Shown piece after piece: positions 1-8,005 of a stretch of DNA of 37,900 nt. A program made the position numbers and the translations under genes. The stretch's first letter is position 1. Each line of letters begins with the position of its first letter. Source of the DNA: Kaistella haifensis DSM 19056 (GTDB taxonomy: Bacteria; Bacteroidota; Bacteroidia; Flavobacteriales; Weeksellaceae); contig NZ_JASZ02000028.1 in NCBI RefSeq assembly GCF_000735695.2, positions 1 to 37,900 on the forward strand, in the 5' to 3' direction. The notes under the pieces were generated by a model. The model ran no database searches. It saw only the letters and a program-made list of their open reading frames with translations, and was not told the DNA's origin.

Positions 1-320
1 GCTCTAACTTTTATTCAATTTGTAAATGTTTTTGTATTTAATAGAAAAATGAACAAAATTAAAGTATCTTTAATTTAATAATGCACTACGAGTTAAAATA
101 ATAACATATCAGAGTTTCGTTGGGTTTATAAGTCGAAAATGTAACTTCTGCTGGACAAAACCTTCATTAGTTTCCAACATTCCACTTTCATCGCAAAAAT
201 TTTCAAAAAAATCCTGAAGAGACCTCTAGAATGGTCACTTTTTTGTAAGGGAGTTGTAGCCTTTTTAAAATCATTATTTAGGTCATCAAACATTTTAAAT
301 TAATCTCAATAAAAAAAATA
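1..320. other. AT-rich leader without a supported gene
   Basis: No convincing coding region is present. Short minus-strand open stretches occur between about 109 and 270, but they are interrupted by stops and I recognise no family. The segment presumably carries the promoter of the NlpE-like gene, although no clear TAnnTTTG box stands out close to its start. Confidence 0.4.
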
Positions 321-1100
321 ATGAACAGATTTAAATTTTTAACCGTAGCAGCATTAACCACCATTTTTGTTTCTTGCAGCGACAGTAAATCAACCGTTGA
401 CACTGCAAATAAAGAGCAGACAAAAACAGAGGCACAGCAAAATAATGATTTTCCTTCAGGAATCTACACGGCAACATTGCCTTGCGCAGATTGTATGGGA
501 ATCGAAACCTATATTACCTTTCAAAAAGACAACAAAGCGGTTAAAAGTACCTCGTATTAAGACATCGACGGTACTTCTGAAAACGAGTATGGTACCTGGA
601 ACAAGAATCATGATATTATTGAAGTAACGATCCCAAATTCGCCCAAAGAATATTATCTGGTAAAACCCAACAAAACGTTGATAAGATTGGATGCTGACAA
701 GAAAGAAGTTAGCGGTGAATTAGCCAAAAATTATATTTTTAAAGAAGTAAAAGCTTATACGCCCGCTCAGTTGAACGGTACGTATCATAGCAATGTGAAC
801 GGAAAAGGTTACAACGAAATTCTGGAATTGAAATCTGAAAATGACAGTATTTATTCAGTCAAGATTTCATTTACCGGCGCTGTGAAAGGGTGTACGTTTG
901 AAGGCAAAGGAAAGTTAGTGAATAATCAGATTGATGTTGATTTAAAAACCATCAATAAAGATTTAAAAGGCACGATGACGATTTTATTTAAGGATAAAAC
1001 AGCTGAAGTATTTACTTCGAAATTTGATGATAGATTCGCATTAAATTACTTTTGTGGAGGCGGTTCAAGTTTAGCCGGAGATTATCATAAAAAAGAGTAA
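321..1100 (+). pseudogene. NlpE-like copper-resistance/stress lipoprotein, interrupted by an in-frame stop
   Basis: An outer lipoprotein of the NlpE N-terminal family. The first 19 residues form a lipoprotein signal with lipobox IFVSC (Cys19 would be lipidated), followed by a Ser/Thr/Lys-rich linker. The family's CxxC signature follows as CADCMGI (Cys55 and Cys58). A TAA at 558-560 stops translation after Tyr79. The same frame then continues without a break to 1098 (DIDGTSENEYGTWNK onward, then the stretch starting MIRLDADKKEV at 678), so a single substitution in one codon explains the break. In E. coli, NlpE signals envelope and copper stress to CpxA; whether this homologue does so is unknown. 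Restart at 678 would give a protein without signal or CxxC motif. A base-calling error is the main alternative to real inactivation. Confidence 0.75.
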
Positions 1101-1243
1101 TACAAAGTTTTATCAATAGCTGCTCGGTAAAATACTTCAGTTGATCGCTAGAAGTTCAATAATGAAAGTGTTGTTGAGCGGAAGTTTTTTAAGAACTACC
1201 CTTTCCTAGAAGAAATATTTAATGAAAATATTTTTAAACAAAA

Positions 1244-1272
1244 ATCCAGTTGATCTGCTCAACTGGATTTTT
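1244..1272 (+). terminator. rho-independent terminator
   Basis: A perfect 12-bp stem (1244-1255 AAATCCAGTTGA with 1261-1272) closes a 5-nt loop and runs into a T tract up to about 1278. It lies about 140 bases after the NlpE-like gene and would end its transcript. Confidence 0.75.
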
Positions 1273-1377
1273 TTTTCTAATGAATTGAAATTAAATTTAT
1301 CTATGAAAAAGCACAAAATAAGAAATTTTTCATCCGAGGAAAATATTGCATTTACAAGAATGATTTTGGCAGAAAAT

Positions 1378-1572
1378 TTATTTCACCGGAATACCTGTGA
1401 ACGTTCCGTAAACTTTTGTAATTCCGTTTCCTGTTCCGGTAGCTTCGAATTTTCCTGAAACTTTGGAGTCCGTTTTTTCAGTTATGTTGATGGTTCCACC
1501 GGTAGCGTTGAAATTTTTGGTGACGTAAACCAGAGCTGTACCTTTGATGTAATCGCCGTCGAAAGTATAGGT
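1378..1572 (-). pseudogene. C-terminal remnant of a small secreted or lipoprotein-type beta-rich protein
   Basis: On the minus strand an open frame of 64 codons runs from just after a TGA (1573-1575) to a TAA (1378-1380). It reads YTFDGDYIKGTALVYVTKNF and ends with VYGTFTGIPVK. This beta-strand-rich ending resembles the C-termini of small secreted proteins or lipoproteins common in Flavobacteriia (DUF6252-like pattern). There is no start codon, signal peptide or upstream homologous segment, so it is the tail of a gene whose 5' part is gone. Family assignment is tentative; the reading frame and the absence of a start are seen directly. Confidence 0.5.
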
Positions 1573-1665
1573 TCATACTGAACAGAATCAAATATACGCA
1601 AAATCCGAATTGAAAATACGCCCTGTTTTAAAAAAATATTATGAATTATTAAGACTATTTTTTTC

Positions 1666-1700
1666 AAAAAAAAATCCGCCTCAATGCTGAGATGGATTTT
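1666..1700 (-). terminator. rho-independent terminator of the mazG-FUSC end of the operon
   Basis: An imperfect 13-bp stem (1671-1683 with 1688-1700, loop ATGC) is followed, on the minus strand, by a T run (forward A run ending near 1666). It begins one base past the stop codon of the FUSC remnant. Confidence 0.7.
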
Positions 1701-1701
1701 A

Positions 1702-2342
1702 TTATTTTCTGCGCCATTGAATTTGTGCGCTGCGAAGTTGTTTTTCAAGTTTGGTGACCAAAATTTTATGATGCAATATCCATCCTACTGACACGCCAAT
1801 TAAACTTCCTATAACGGTGTCTAAAATTCGGGCTTCCATCAATTCGTTCACATCGGTAAATAATCCTGTAGCATTTTCTGCCAAGAAAATCGTCAATGGC
1901 GTAATGAAAATCACTGCCAAACCATAATTTCGAACGACCAATACTTCCACAATGAATTGCAACCCCGCGATGAGGAAAACCAGTTCCAAACCGGAAGGTT
2001 TTGCAGAAAGCAGCAACCATGTAATTCCAATTCCTAGGAGCGTTCCTATAATTCGGTGCAGATTTCTTTGCCATGAATGGAAAAGATCTTTGCCTTGAAG
2101 TATTGCCAATGCGGAAACCGGAATCCAATAGGCACTTTTCATTTCCAACCAATGCCCGATCATCAATCCTAAAAACATCGCAAATCCAATGATTAAACTT
2201 GCGACCAATTCGGTGTATCTTTTCTTCTTTAATCGAGTTCTTCGCAAAGTCCTGCCAAAAGAGGAAAATGCCAAAGTCTTTCGCTTTTCTTTAATTCTAA
2301 AAAAGCTTGTACGTGGGTGTTGAGCCGGTGATTAAATTTCAT
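1702..2342 (-). pseudogene. FUSC-family membrane transporter with internal deletion and frameshift
   Basis: Two parts of one gene lie in different frames. The first, starting at ATG 2342-2340, reads MKFNHRLNTHVQAFLELKKS then ERLWHFPLLAGLC, a typical FUSC N-terminus, and stops at TAA 2229-2231 after 37 residues. The second, open from about 2274 to 1702, has the C-terminal FUSC domain with several membrane segments and the core motif YWIPVSALAILQG followed by RIIGTLLGIG. Full FUSC proteins (exporters of aromatic acids and related compounds) are usually well over 300 residues, so much of the first membrane domain is missing at the join near 2230-2250. The native ATG is 8 bases after the mazG stop, so it was the last gene of that operon. 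A restarted C-terminal product from TTG at 2274 is possible but would be half a transporter. Confidence 0.7.
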
Positions 2343-2349
2343 GCATGCA

Positions 2350-3117
2350 TTATTTCAGTAATTTGGCTTCTTCCCAAAGAAGATCCATTTCTTCCAGTGA
2401 TAAATCTTCTAATTTTATTTTTTTTTGATCCGCTAAATTTTCCATCTTCTGAAATCGGTCGATAAATTTTGTATTCGTTCTTTCCAAAGCAGAATCTGGG
2501 TTGATTCCTAAGATTCTGGCGTAATTGATCAGCGAAAAGAAAACATCGCCCAATTCCACTTCTTTTTTTGCTAAATCTTTTTCTGCGTGGAACTCCGCGA
2601 GTTCTTCATCTACTTTTTTCCAGGCGTCTTCGGCATCGGCAAATTCAAAACCAATTCCTTTTACTTTTTCTTGAATTCTAAAAGCTTTTACCATACTCGG
2701 AGTTCCTTTGGTAACACCGGAAAGCACCGATTTATTGCCTTCTTTCAGTTTCAACTTTTCCCAGTTTTGCTTTACTTCTTCTTCATCTTTTACCTCAACA
2801 TCTCCGTAAATATGGGGATGACGGAAAATGAGTTTTTCGTTTAAAGAATTGATGACATCCGCGATATCGAAACTGCCTTTTTCGGAACCAATTTTCGCAT
2901 AAAAAACCAAATGCAGCAACACGTCGCCGAGTTCTTTTTTAATTTCGGTTAAATCCTCTTTCAACAATGAGTCCGAAAGTTCGTAAACTTCCTCCAAAGT
3001 AAGGGGTCTCAGAGATTGTAAATCTTGCTTTTTGTCCCACGGACATTTCTCCCGAAGATCGTCCATAATATCTAACAATTTTGAAAAAGCTTCGAGTTTC
3101 TGTTCTTTGGTATTCAT
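2350..3117 (-). CDS. mazG: nucleoside triphosphate pyrophosphohydrolase MazG
   Basis: Cytosolic all-alpha NTP pyrophosphatase that hydrolyses (d)NTPs, including aberrant ones, to monophosphate plus pyrophosphate. At 255 residues it matches the length of E. coli MazG (263). It shows the tandem MazG domains: CPWDKKQ at 25-31, the metal-binding helix EEVYE at 42-46 and ELGD at 62-65, the FRHPHIYGD segment at about residue 98, then a second repeat with a DEELAEF helix and VELGDVFFSLINYAR. It follows the DUF5606 gene on the same strand but is separated from it by a strong hairpin (3181-3214), and it is followed after 8 bases by the broken FUSC gene. Confidence 0.95.
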   Translation of the reverse strand: MNTKEQKLEAFSKLLDIMDDLREKCPWDKKQDLQSLRPLTLEEVYELSDSLLKEDLTEIKKELGDVLLHLVFYAKIGSEKGSFDIADVINSLNEKLIFRHPHIYGDVEVKDEEEVKQNWEKLKLKEGNKSVLSGVTKGTPSMVKAFRIQEKVKGIGFEFADAEDAWKKVDEELAEFHAEKDLAKKEVELGDVFFSLINYARILGINPDSALERTNTKFIDRFQKMENLADQKKIKLEDLSLEEMDLLWEEAKLLK

Positions 3118-3180
3118 TGGAAAAGGGATTAAATTGGGAATTAAAGATGCTTGAGTTCTGAAAACGATGTTCCTGAAAAC

Positions 3181-3214
3181 AAAAACTTTGTCAAAGTTAC
3201 AAACTTTGACAAAG
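3181..3214 (-). terminator. perfect 13-bp inverted repeat, terminator after the DUF5606 gene
   Basis: CTTTGTCAAAGTT (3186-3198) and its exact complement (3202-3214) enclose a 3-nt spacer. On the minus strand the stem is followed by TTTTTG then TTTTC, so it probably ends or attenuates transcription between the DUF5606 gene and mazG. Confidence 0.7.
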
Positions 3215-3237
3215 CTAAATGATGATTGAAAAAGAGA

Positions 3238-3801
3238 TTATCCCATTTTTCTGTGGGTACTTTTCGGAGCTGCTTTTGCAGTTGAAGTAGCTGCTTTTGT
3301 TTTTGGGGCAGCAGGTTTTTCAGCTTTCGGAGCTGCTTTTTTCGTTTCTGTTTTCTCGATTTTAGCAGGTTTTTCTTCTGCACCTTCCGCTGTAGCGTCT
3401 TCCGCTTTCACAAAACTTTCAGGAGTGATGTAGCCTGCTTTGCTCAAGATGTTATACCACTGCGCCAATTTCTTGATGTCGGAAACATATACTCTTTCGG
3501 TATCGTAATCCGGGAGCGATTCCAACATAAAAGCTCTAAGGTCAGCATCTGAAGATTTATGAGAAATGGTTTCTTTATAATCGTTGTTTTTTGCAATGTT
3601 TTCAAAGACTTCAAACAAAGGAACCTCTTTATCGAAAGTGAACATCGCGATGTTATCTAGCAAACTAACCTGTGAGGTATTGCCAATACTTACTTTCTTC
3701 TTGGTCATAACATCTTCAATGATAAAACCATTTTTCAACTGTGAAACTAATTTGTAAAGCCCTGGTTTTCCAGAGATTGAAATTATTTTTTCTAACTGCA
3801 T
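3238..3801 (-). CDS. DUF5606 domain protein with Ala/Lys/Pro-rich tail
   Basis: A cytosolic protein family essentially restricted to Bacteroidota; its function is unknown. Residues 1-135 form the DUF5606 region, beginning MQLEKIISISGKPGLYKLV and containing RVYVSDIKKLAQWYNIL. The last ~50 residues (EEKPAKIEKTETKKAAPKAE onward) are a low-complexity, basic, probably disordered tail ending KSTHRKMG. Such a tail could bind nucleic acid, but that is only inference. The gene sits 79 bases downstream of def in the ruvX-def-DUF5606-mazG cluster, suggesting a housekeeping role. No signal peptide is present. Confidence 0.85.
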   Translation of the reverse strand: MQLEKIISISGKPGLYKLVSQLKNGFIIEDVMTKKKVSIGNTSQVSLLDNIAMFTFDKEVPLFEVFENIAKNNDYKETISHKSSDADLRAFMLESLPDYDTERVYVSDIKKLAQWYNILSKAGYITPESFVKAEDATAEGAEEKPAKIEKTETKKAAPKAEKPAAPKTKAATSTAKAAPKSTHRKMG

Positions 3802-3880
3802 TTTCTTATTTTTTTGTTTGAATTTTTATGATATTTAAAGCGGATTACCGATTGATAAAACTTCCGTTGTTCGTTTTTAC

Positions 3881-4453
3881 TTATTTTGGAAATCTCATTT
3901 TATAGTTTACAGCTACGTCACCATGAGAGATTTTCACCAATTTGCCTTTTACTAGTTTTTTCTTCAAAGAACTTAGGTGATCGGTGAAAAGAATTCCCTC
4001 GATATGGTCATACTCGTGCTGAATTACACGGGCTCTCATATCGGAGAAAGTATCGGTATGTTTCACGAAATTTTCATCGTAGTATTCGATAAGGATGGTT
4101 TCTTTTCTCTTCACATCTTCGCGAACATCGGGTATGGAAAGACAACCTTCATTAAATTTCCATTCTTCACCAGATTCCTCGAGGATTTTAGCATTAATGA
4201 AAACTTTCTTGAAATCTTTCAATTCTTCAGCAATATCGGCATAATCTTCATCTTCCGCAAGAGGCGAAAGATCCACCACAAAAAGGCGGATATCCAATCC
4301 AACCTGTGGCGCTGCCAAACCGATACCGTGTGCTGATTCCATAGTTTCATACATGTTCTGAATGAGTTCATGGAGATCAGGATAACCCTGATCGATATTG
4401 TGGCAGGTTTTTCTTAAAACTGCATCGCCGAATGCACGTATTGGTAAAATCAT
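3881..4453 (-). CDS. def: peptide deformylase
   Basis: Metalloenzyme that removes the N-formyl group from the initiator methionine of new proteins. All three family motifs are intact: motif I GIGLAAPQ at 43-50, motif II EGCLS at 102-106 with metal ligand Cys104, and motif III HEYDH at 146-150 with ligands His146 and His150 and catalytic Glu147. Length is 190 residues, usual for the bacterial enzyme. The ATG overlaps the ruvX stop by four bases (4450-4453), indicating translational coupling. Confidence 0.97.
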   Translation of the reverse strand: MILPIRAFGDAVLRKTCHNIDQGYPDLHELIQNMYETMESAHGIGLAAPQVGLDIRLFVVDLSPLAEDEDYADIAEELKDFKKVFINAKILEESGEEWKFNEGCLSIPDVREDVKRKETILIEYYDENFVKHTDTFSDMRARVIQHEYDHIEGILFTDHLSSLKKKLVKGKLVKISHGDVAVNYKMRFPK

Positions 4454-4875
4454 TTTTGTTTCTGTTCTAAATAATTTTGCAAAATCAGGGTAGCGCTTAC
4501 TTTGTCAATCAACCCTTTTTCTTCTCTTTTCTTTTTGTTTTTTCCACTTTGGGAGATAAAAAATGAAGCCATTTTGGAGGTAAACCTTTCATCAAAACGG
4601 TGCACCGCAATCTCCGGAAATTGGCTTTGGAACTTCCTGATAAATTCCAGGATATCGTGCTCGACTTCCGAGAGGTTTCCTTTCAAATCAGTTGGTAAGC
4701 CAACCACTACTTCTTCCACTTTGTTTTCAGCAAAATAAGCAGTACAAAACTCAAAAATATCTTGGGTAGCTACGGTCGGCAATCCGGTCGCAATGATCTG
4801 CATATCATCCGTTACCGCGATTCCACACCTTTTTTTTCCGTAATCAACCGCCATTATTTGCCCCATAGTCTGCAA
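4450..4875 (-). CDS. ruvX: RuvX/YqgF family Holliday-junction resolvase-like nuclease
   Basis: RNase H-fold protein of the YqgF family, implicated in Holliday-junction resolution and in pre-16S rRNA 5' maturation. Visible motifs are the first acidic strand IMAVDYGKKRCGIAVTD, the VVVGLPTDLKGN strand with the second conserved segment, and HRFDERFTS followed by DKVSATLILQNYL carrying the last catalytic acid. The product is 141 residues from the first ATG; an alternative ATG at codon 4 (MGQIMAVDYG) fits the family start at least as well. It is the first gene of the minus-strand operon ruvX-def-DUF5606-mazG. Confidence 0.93.
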   Translation of the reverse strand: MQTMGQIMAVDYGKKRCGIAVTDDMQIIATGLPTVATQDIFEFCTAYFAENKVEEVVVGLPTDLKGNLSEVEHDILEFIRKFQSQFPEIAVHRFDERFTSKMASFFISQSGKNKKKREEKGLIDKVSATLILQNYLEQKQK

Positions 4876-5097
4876 ATTTACAAATATTTGTCTTTGCGCA
4901 CAAAATTAAAAAAAACTAAGCCTCAACGGTTAGAAAAGCACACTTTAATTATTTAAAAACCAATAAGATTATGATGGATTTTTTTATTTTCATTAAAAAA
5001 AAGACCTAAAGTGAGTGAAATTTATCATCTTAAAGCAGATTAATGATCAAGTTGTTAAATTTTTGATTAATTTTAATTTTCCAAAATTTCGATACGT

Positions 5098-5574
5098 ATG
5101 AAAACACTTATACTGGTGCGCCATGCCAAAAGCGATTGGCCCGAAGATACCGATGATTTCGATCGTCCATTGGCCGAACGAGGCATTGAAAACGCCCATA
5201 AAATGGCTGCTTACTTAATGCAAAACGGAATCCACATCGATCAGTTCATTTCCAGTCCGGCTTTGCGCGCTTTACATACTTGTGAAATTTTCAACGAAAC
5301 GTATCACATTGAAATATTAACCAATAGAAAACTCTATAATGCCAATGAAAACAACTTCGAATCGGTGATTTATGACTTGAACGATGACGTGAATTCCGTG
5401 GCGATGTTTTCGCATAACAACGGGATTTCGAATTTTGCCAATATGATGAGCGGGGATATATTTGCGTTCCCGACGTGCGGGGTTGCAGGGTTTCAGGTTG
5501 ATTGTGAGTCGTGGGCTGATTTTGAGGGTGCGAAGAAGAAGTTGCTGTTTTTTTATGAGCCGAAGAAGATCTAA
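5098..5574 (+). CDS. SixA-like histidine phosphatase
   Basis: Small cytosolic phosphatase of the histidine phosphatase (phosphoglycerate mutase-like) superfamily. The catalytic RHxK motif is at Arg8-His9-Ala-Lys11 in LILVRHAKSDW, DRPLAERG follows at 22-29, and the second catalytic His lies in MFSHNNGISNF. At 158 residues it matches E. coli SixA, which dephosphorylates the HPt domain of ArcB or PtsO/Npr; the substrate here is unknown. It stands alone on the plus strand, opposite to the ruvX operon. The last 30 codons are richer in G than the rest, with no sign of disruption. Confidence 0.88.
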   Translation: MKTLILVRHAKSDWPEDTDDFDRPLAERGIENAHKMAAYLMQNGIHIDQFISSPALRALHTCEIFNETYHIEILTNRKLYNANENNFESVIYDLNDDVNSVAMFSHNNGISNFANMMSGDIFAFPTCGVAGFQVDCESWADFEGAKKKLLFFYEPKKI

Positions 5575-5618
5575 GCTTTAAGTGCCGTATTCTAAGACCA
5601 CTGATTTTAAAGAATTTC

Positions 5619-5858
5619 TTTTACCGCAAAAGTTAGCAAAGACTTTTGCACAATTCAAATGCTGCTAATGAACGATAAGTGGGTTATATATCTTTTTTCT
5701 CAATTACTAAATAAGAACGCAAAGGTGTTTCACTTATCAAAGACAATAATGTAGGATAATTTAGGCTTGAGTTTTATCATCGGGAAGAACTTTCACTGCA
5801 CTTTTTTGATCTTTGCAACATCTTACCAGATCAAAACTTTTGTAACTTTTGTGGTAAA
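5619..5858. repeat. inverted pair of the dispersed ACCGCAAAAG repeat
   Basis: The left arm (5619-5641) begins TTTTACCGCAAAAG. The right arm (5837-5858), CTTTTGTAACTTTTGTGGTAAA, is its imperfect reverse complement. About 195 bases between them hold no gene. The same arms occur at 8416-8550, 25087-25278 and 25734-25756. This pair fills most of the gap between the SixA-like gene and the serine hydrolase. Confidence 0.6.
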
Positions 5859-5866
5859 TGCTAACT

Positions 5867-5905
5867 AAAAAGTCACAGAGAATTTCGGTTCCCTGTGACT
5901 TTTTT
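5867..5905. terminator. bidirectional rho-independent terminator
   Basis: A 12-bp stem AAAAAGTCACAG (5867-5878) pairs with 5893-5904, with T runs available on both strands. It lies 22 bases past the stop of the minus-strand serine hydrolase and also serves the plus-strand side. Confidence 0.85.
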
Positions 5906-5926
5906 ATTAATTATTGATGTTTCTAA

Positions 5927-7477
5927 TTACTTGGTGCGCTGCAAATCGAGATCTTCGAAATCGAAACTGAAATCGGTGATATCTGAAATAGGTTTCATTT
6001 TAGCAGATTGCGCTTTGCCGTTTTCATCATAATTAAAGATCACAAAAGCGTCAGCATCATAGCTTCTATCATCCCATTTTGCAATAAAGGTAGTGTTGCT
6101 ATAAGGTAGAAGTTCACCTTTCAAACGCGGAGAGTTCTTGCAATAAATCCTATAATTTTTTCCTTCCTGCGCTACAATTACCTCTCCGAACCATTCATCA
6201 CGATAAGTTCCTACTACCTGTTCCGGTTTAGGTTGAAGGTTTTTTTCTTTCTGGAAAGCAGTTGCTTTTGCAAAAATCGCTTTTTTCCCATTGGTGAAAT
6301 CGGCATCAATTTTCGCCATTCTGTCGCCATAGGTTTTCAGCCAATTACGATCTGGAACACCGAGGTAAGCGTCTTTCACGGTATTGGTAATGGTATTGAA
6401 AGCCGCACCACTCTGCTGATTCGTAAGAACCACAATACCCAATTTCATATCAGGAATCAGGGTAAATTGAGTTACAGTACCAATTAATCCACCGGTGTGG
6501 TATACTTGTTTATGCCCCTTAACATCAGTAAGGAACCAGCCCAAACCATAGCCCCCGAAATTAGAATCATAAGCATTTTTAAGTGCTACAGGTGTAGAAA
6601 TCTGTAGGTTCCACAGTTGCTGAATTTGTTTATCTGAAACGAGTTTCTTGCCGTCTTTGGTGGTGAAACCATTCATTAAGAACTCCGCCCAAGTCGCCAT
6701 ATCGGTGATGTTGCTGATGATTCCACCGGCTGCGTTGGCTGTTTCGTTCCAGTCATGAGGTACTGCTACTACTCTTCCATCCACCGGAGCGTGTGCATCG
6801 ATGATGTTGGTTACTTTCGCTGCTTTAGCGCGGTTATAGCTTCCGAAGCTGGAGTTCATCCCCACCGGTTTCATGATTCTCTGCTCAATAAATTCTGCCC
6901 AAGAAAGTCCAGAAACACGGTGAATAATTTCACCTGCTACGATGAACATGATGTTGTTGTAATCCAAAGTGGTGCGGAAATCGTTTTCAGGTTTTAGGTA
7001 CCGAACATTGTGGATAATGTCATTCACTGTAAGATTTCCGCCTTCTGGGAAGAACATCAAATCGCCCTGATCTAAACCGAGTCCTGCTCGATGGGTAATT
7101 AAATCCTTGATGGTGATATTTCGGGTAACGTAGGGATCATACATCTGAAATTCCGGGAGGTATTGGGTGACTTTATCGTCAAAACTCAGTTTGCCTTCGT
7201 CGGCTAGAATGGCCAATGCAGTTGCGGTAAACCCTTTGGAATTGGAAGCGATTCCCACGAGGGTATTTTGATCCATTTTCTTTTGGGAGGTAAGCGAACT
7301 TACGCCAAATCCTTTCGCATAAACCAATGCTCCGTCTTTAATAATGCCCACCGACATTCCGGGTACGTCAAAGGTTTTTAAAGTATTTTGTATCAGTTCA
7401 TCCAGTTTTTTCTCTTCAACTTGGGAATAAGCCCATAAAGAAATCAGGATGAACAGAAAGGAAAAATTACGTTTCAT
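5927..7477 (-). CDS. exported serine hydrolase of the beta-lactamase/PBP-like (class C) family with C-terminal DUF3471-like domain
   Basis: A periplasmic or secreted serine hydrolase of the Beta-lactamase family (PF00144 type), which includes class C beta-lactamases, DD-peptidases and esterases. Residues 1-19 are a Sec signal peptide ending AYSQ. The catalytic SxxK is Ser78-Asn-Ser-Lys81 in GIASNSKGFTA, the YxN motif is Tyr173-Asn-Asn175, and the KTG-box equivalent is HTGG in QVYHTGGLIGT (about residue 330). The last ~110 residues match the DUF3471-type lipocalin-like domain often found on these proteins (VGTYRDEWFGEVIV). Length 516 fits this architecture. It is more likely a peptidase or esterase than a resistance enzyme, but the substrate cannot be read from sequence. 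Single-gene unit with its own terminator. Confidence 0.9.
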   Translation of the reverse strand: MKRNFSFLFILISLWAYSQVEEKKLDELIQNTLKTFDVPGMSVGIIKDGALVYAKGFGVSSLTSQKKMDQNTLVGIASNSKGFTATALAILADEGKLSFDDKVTQYLPEFQMYDPYVTRNITIKDLITHRAGLGLDQGDLMFFPEGGNLTVNDIIHNVRYLKPENDFRTTLDYNNIMFIVAGEIIHRVSGLSWAEFIEQRIMKPVGMNSSFGSYNRAKAAKVTNIIDAHAPVDGRVVAVPHDWNETANAAGGIISNITDMATWAEFLMNGFTTKDGKKLVSDKQIQQLWNLQISTPVALKNAYDSNFGGYGLGWFLTDVKGHKQVYHTGGLIGTVTQFTLIPDMKLGIVVLTNQQSGAAFNTITNTVKDAYLGVPDRNWLKTYGDRMAKIDADFTNGKKAIFAKATAFQKEKNLQPKPEQVVGTYRDEWFGEVIVAQEGKNYRIYCKNSPRLKGELLPYSNTTFIAKWDDRSYDADAFVIFNYDENGKAQSAKMKPISDITDFSFDFEDLDLQRTK

Positions 7478-7713
7478 GAAATTAAATTTTAATCCCTACG
7501 AAGATATAAATTTTTTCAGAGCATGTGCATATCGGGAATGAGCCAGCTTTGCAATAAATTTGATTTTTGAATGAATGTTTCTAAAACCCAAAACAAAAGC
7601 ATCGCTAATCTTTTGCTTAATAATCATCTTAAAAGAGGCCTGAAGATTTCGACCATTCCATTACAAAAAATGGTCCCGCATGCTGTGAGGCCAAAGGATG
7701 CAATTACGCTGAA

Positions 7714-7941
7714 ATGAGAAGAGCAGAAATAACCGGAAACGCCAAAATACAATTGGCAGTAAGTCTTGTCACCCTTTTGTTTTTGTCAGCAATTCTTTTC
7801 ATTGATCCGGTGACTCGGTTTTTCAAAGTTACCACGCTTTCCGCATCGGAGATTGGGTTTGCTGCATTGGTGGCATTTGCATCCGTAATTTGGTTTGAGG
7901 GATTTAAGTTGTGGAAAAGAATGAGGAAATCGGAGGGTTAG
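7714..7941 (+). pseudogene. C-terminal tail of a cation-transporting P-type ATPase
   Basis: 75 codons from an ATG, and the frame is open back to 7633. The sequence has two hydrophobic segments, GNAKIQLAVSLVTLLFLSAI and SEIGFAALVAFASVIWFEGF, ending KLWKRMRK. This layout (NxxIxLAV, a loop with FFKVTTLS, a final helix with a W/FE..KLxKR end) is what I recall of the last transmembrane pair of cation-transporting P-type ATPases. No phosphorylation (DKTGT) or actuator domain lies upstream, where the serine hydrolase gene begins at 7477. It is therefore probably the surviving 3' end of a deleted ATPase gene; an independent small membrane protein is the alternative. Confidence 0.5.
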
Positions 7942-8005
7942 CTTTTTTGAGAGGAAAGAAGCAAGAAGAAAGAGAAAAGATTTATTTTTTGCAAAGTTGA
8001 TTCGA

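Noticed and set aside
109-270. Minus-strand open pieces before the NlpE-like gene
   Set aside because: They contain stops, would need a frameshift to join, and match no family I recognise.
1222-1458. 78-codon plus-strand ORF after the first terminator
   Set aside because: It overlaps a terminator hairpin and the minus-strand remnant, with unlikely composition. It looks like chance.
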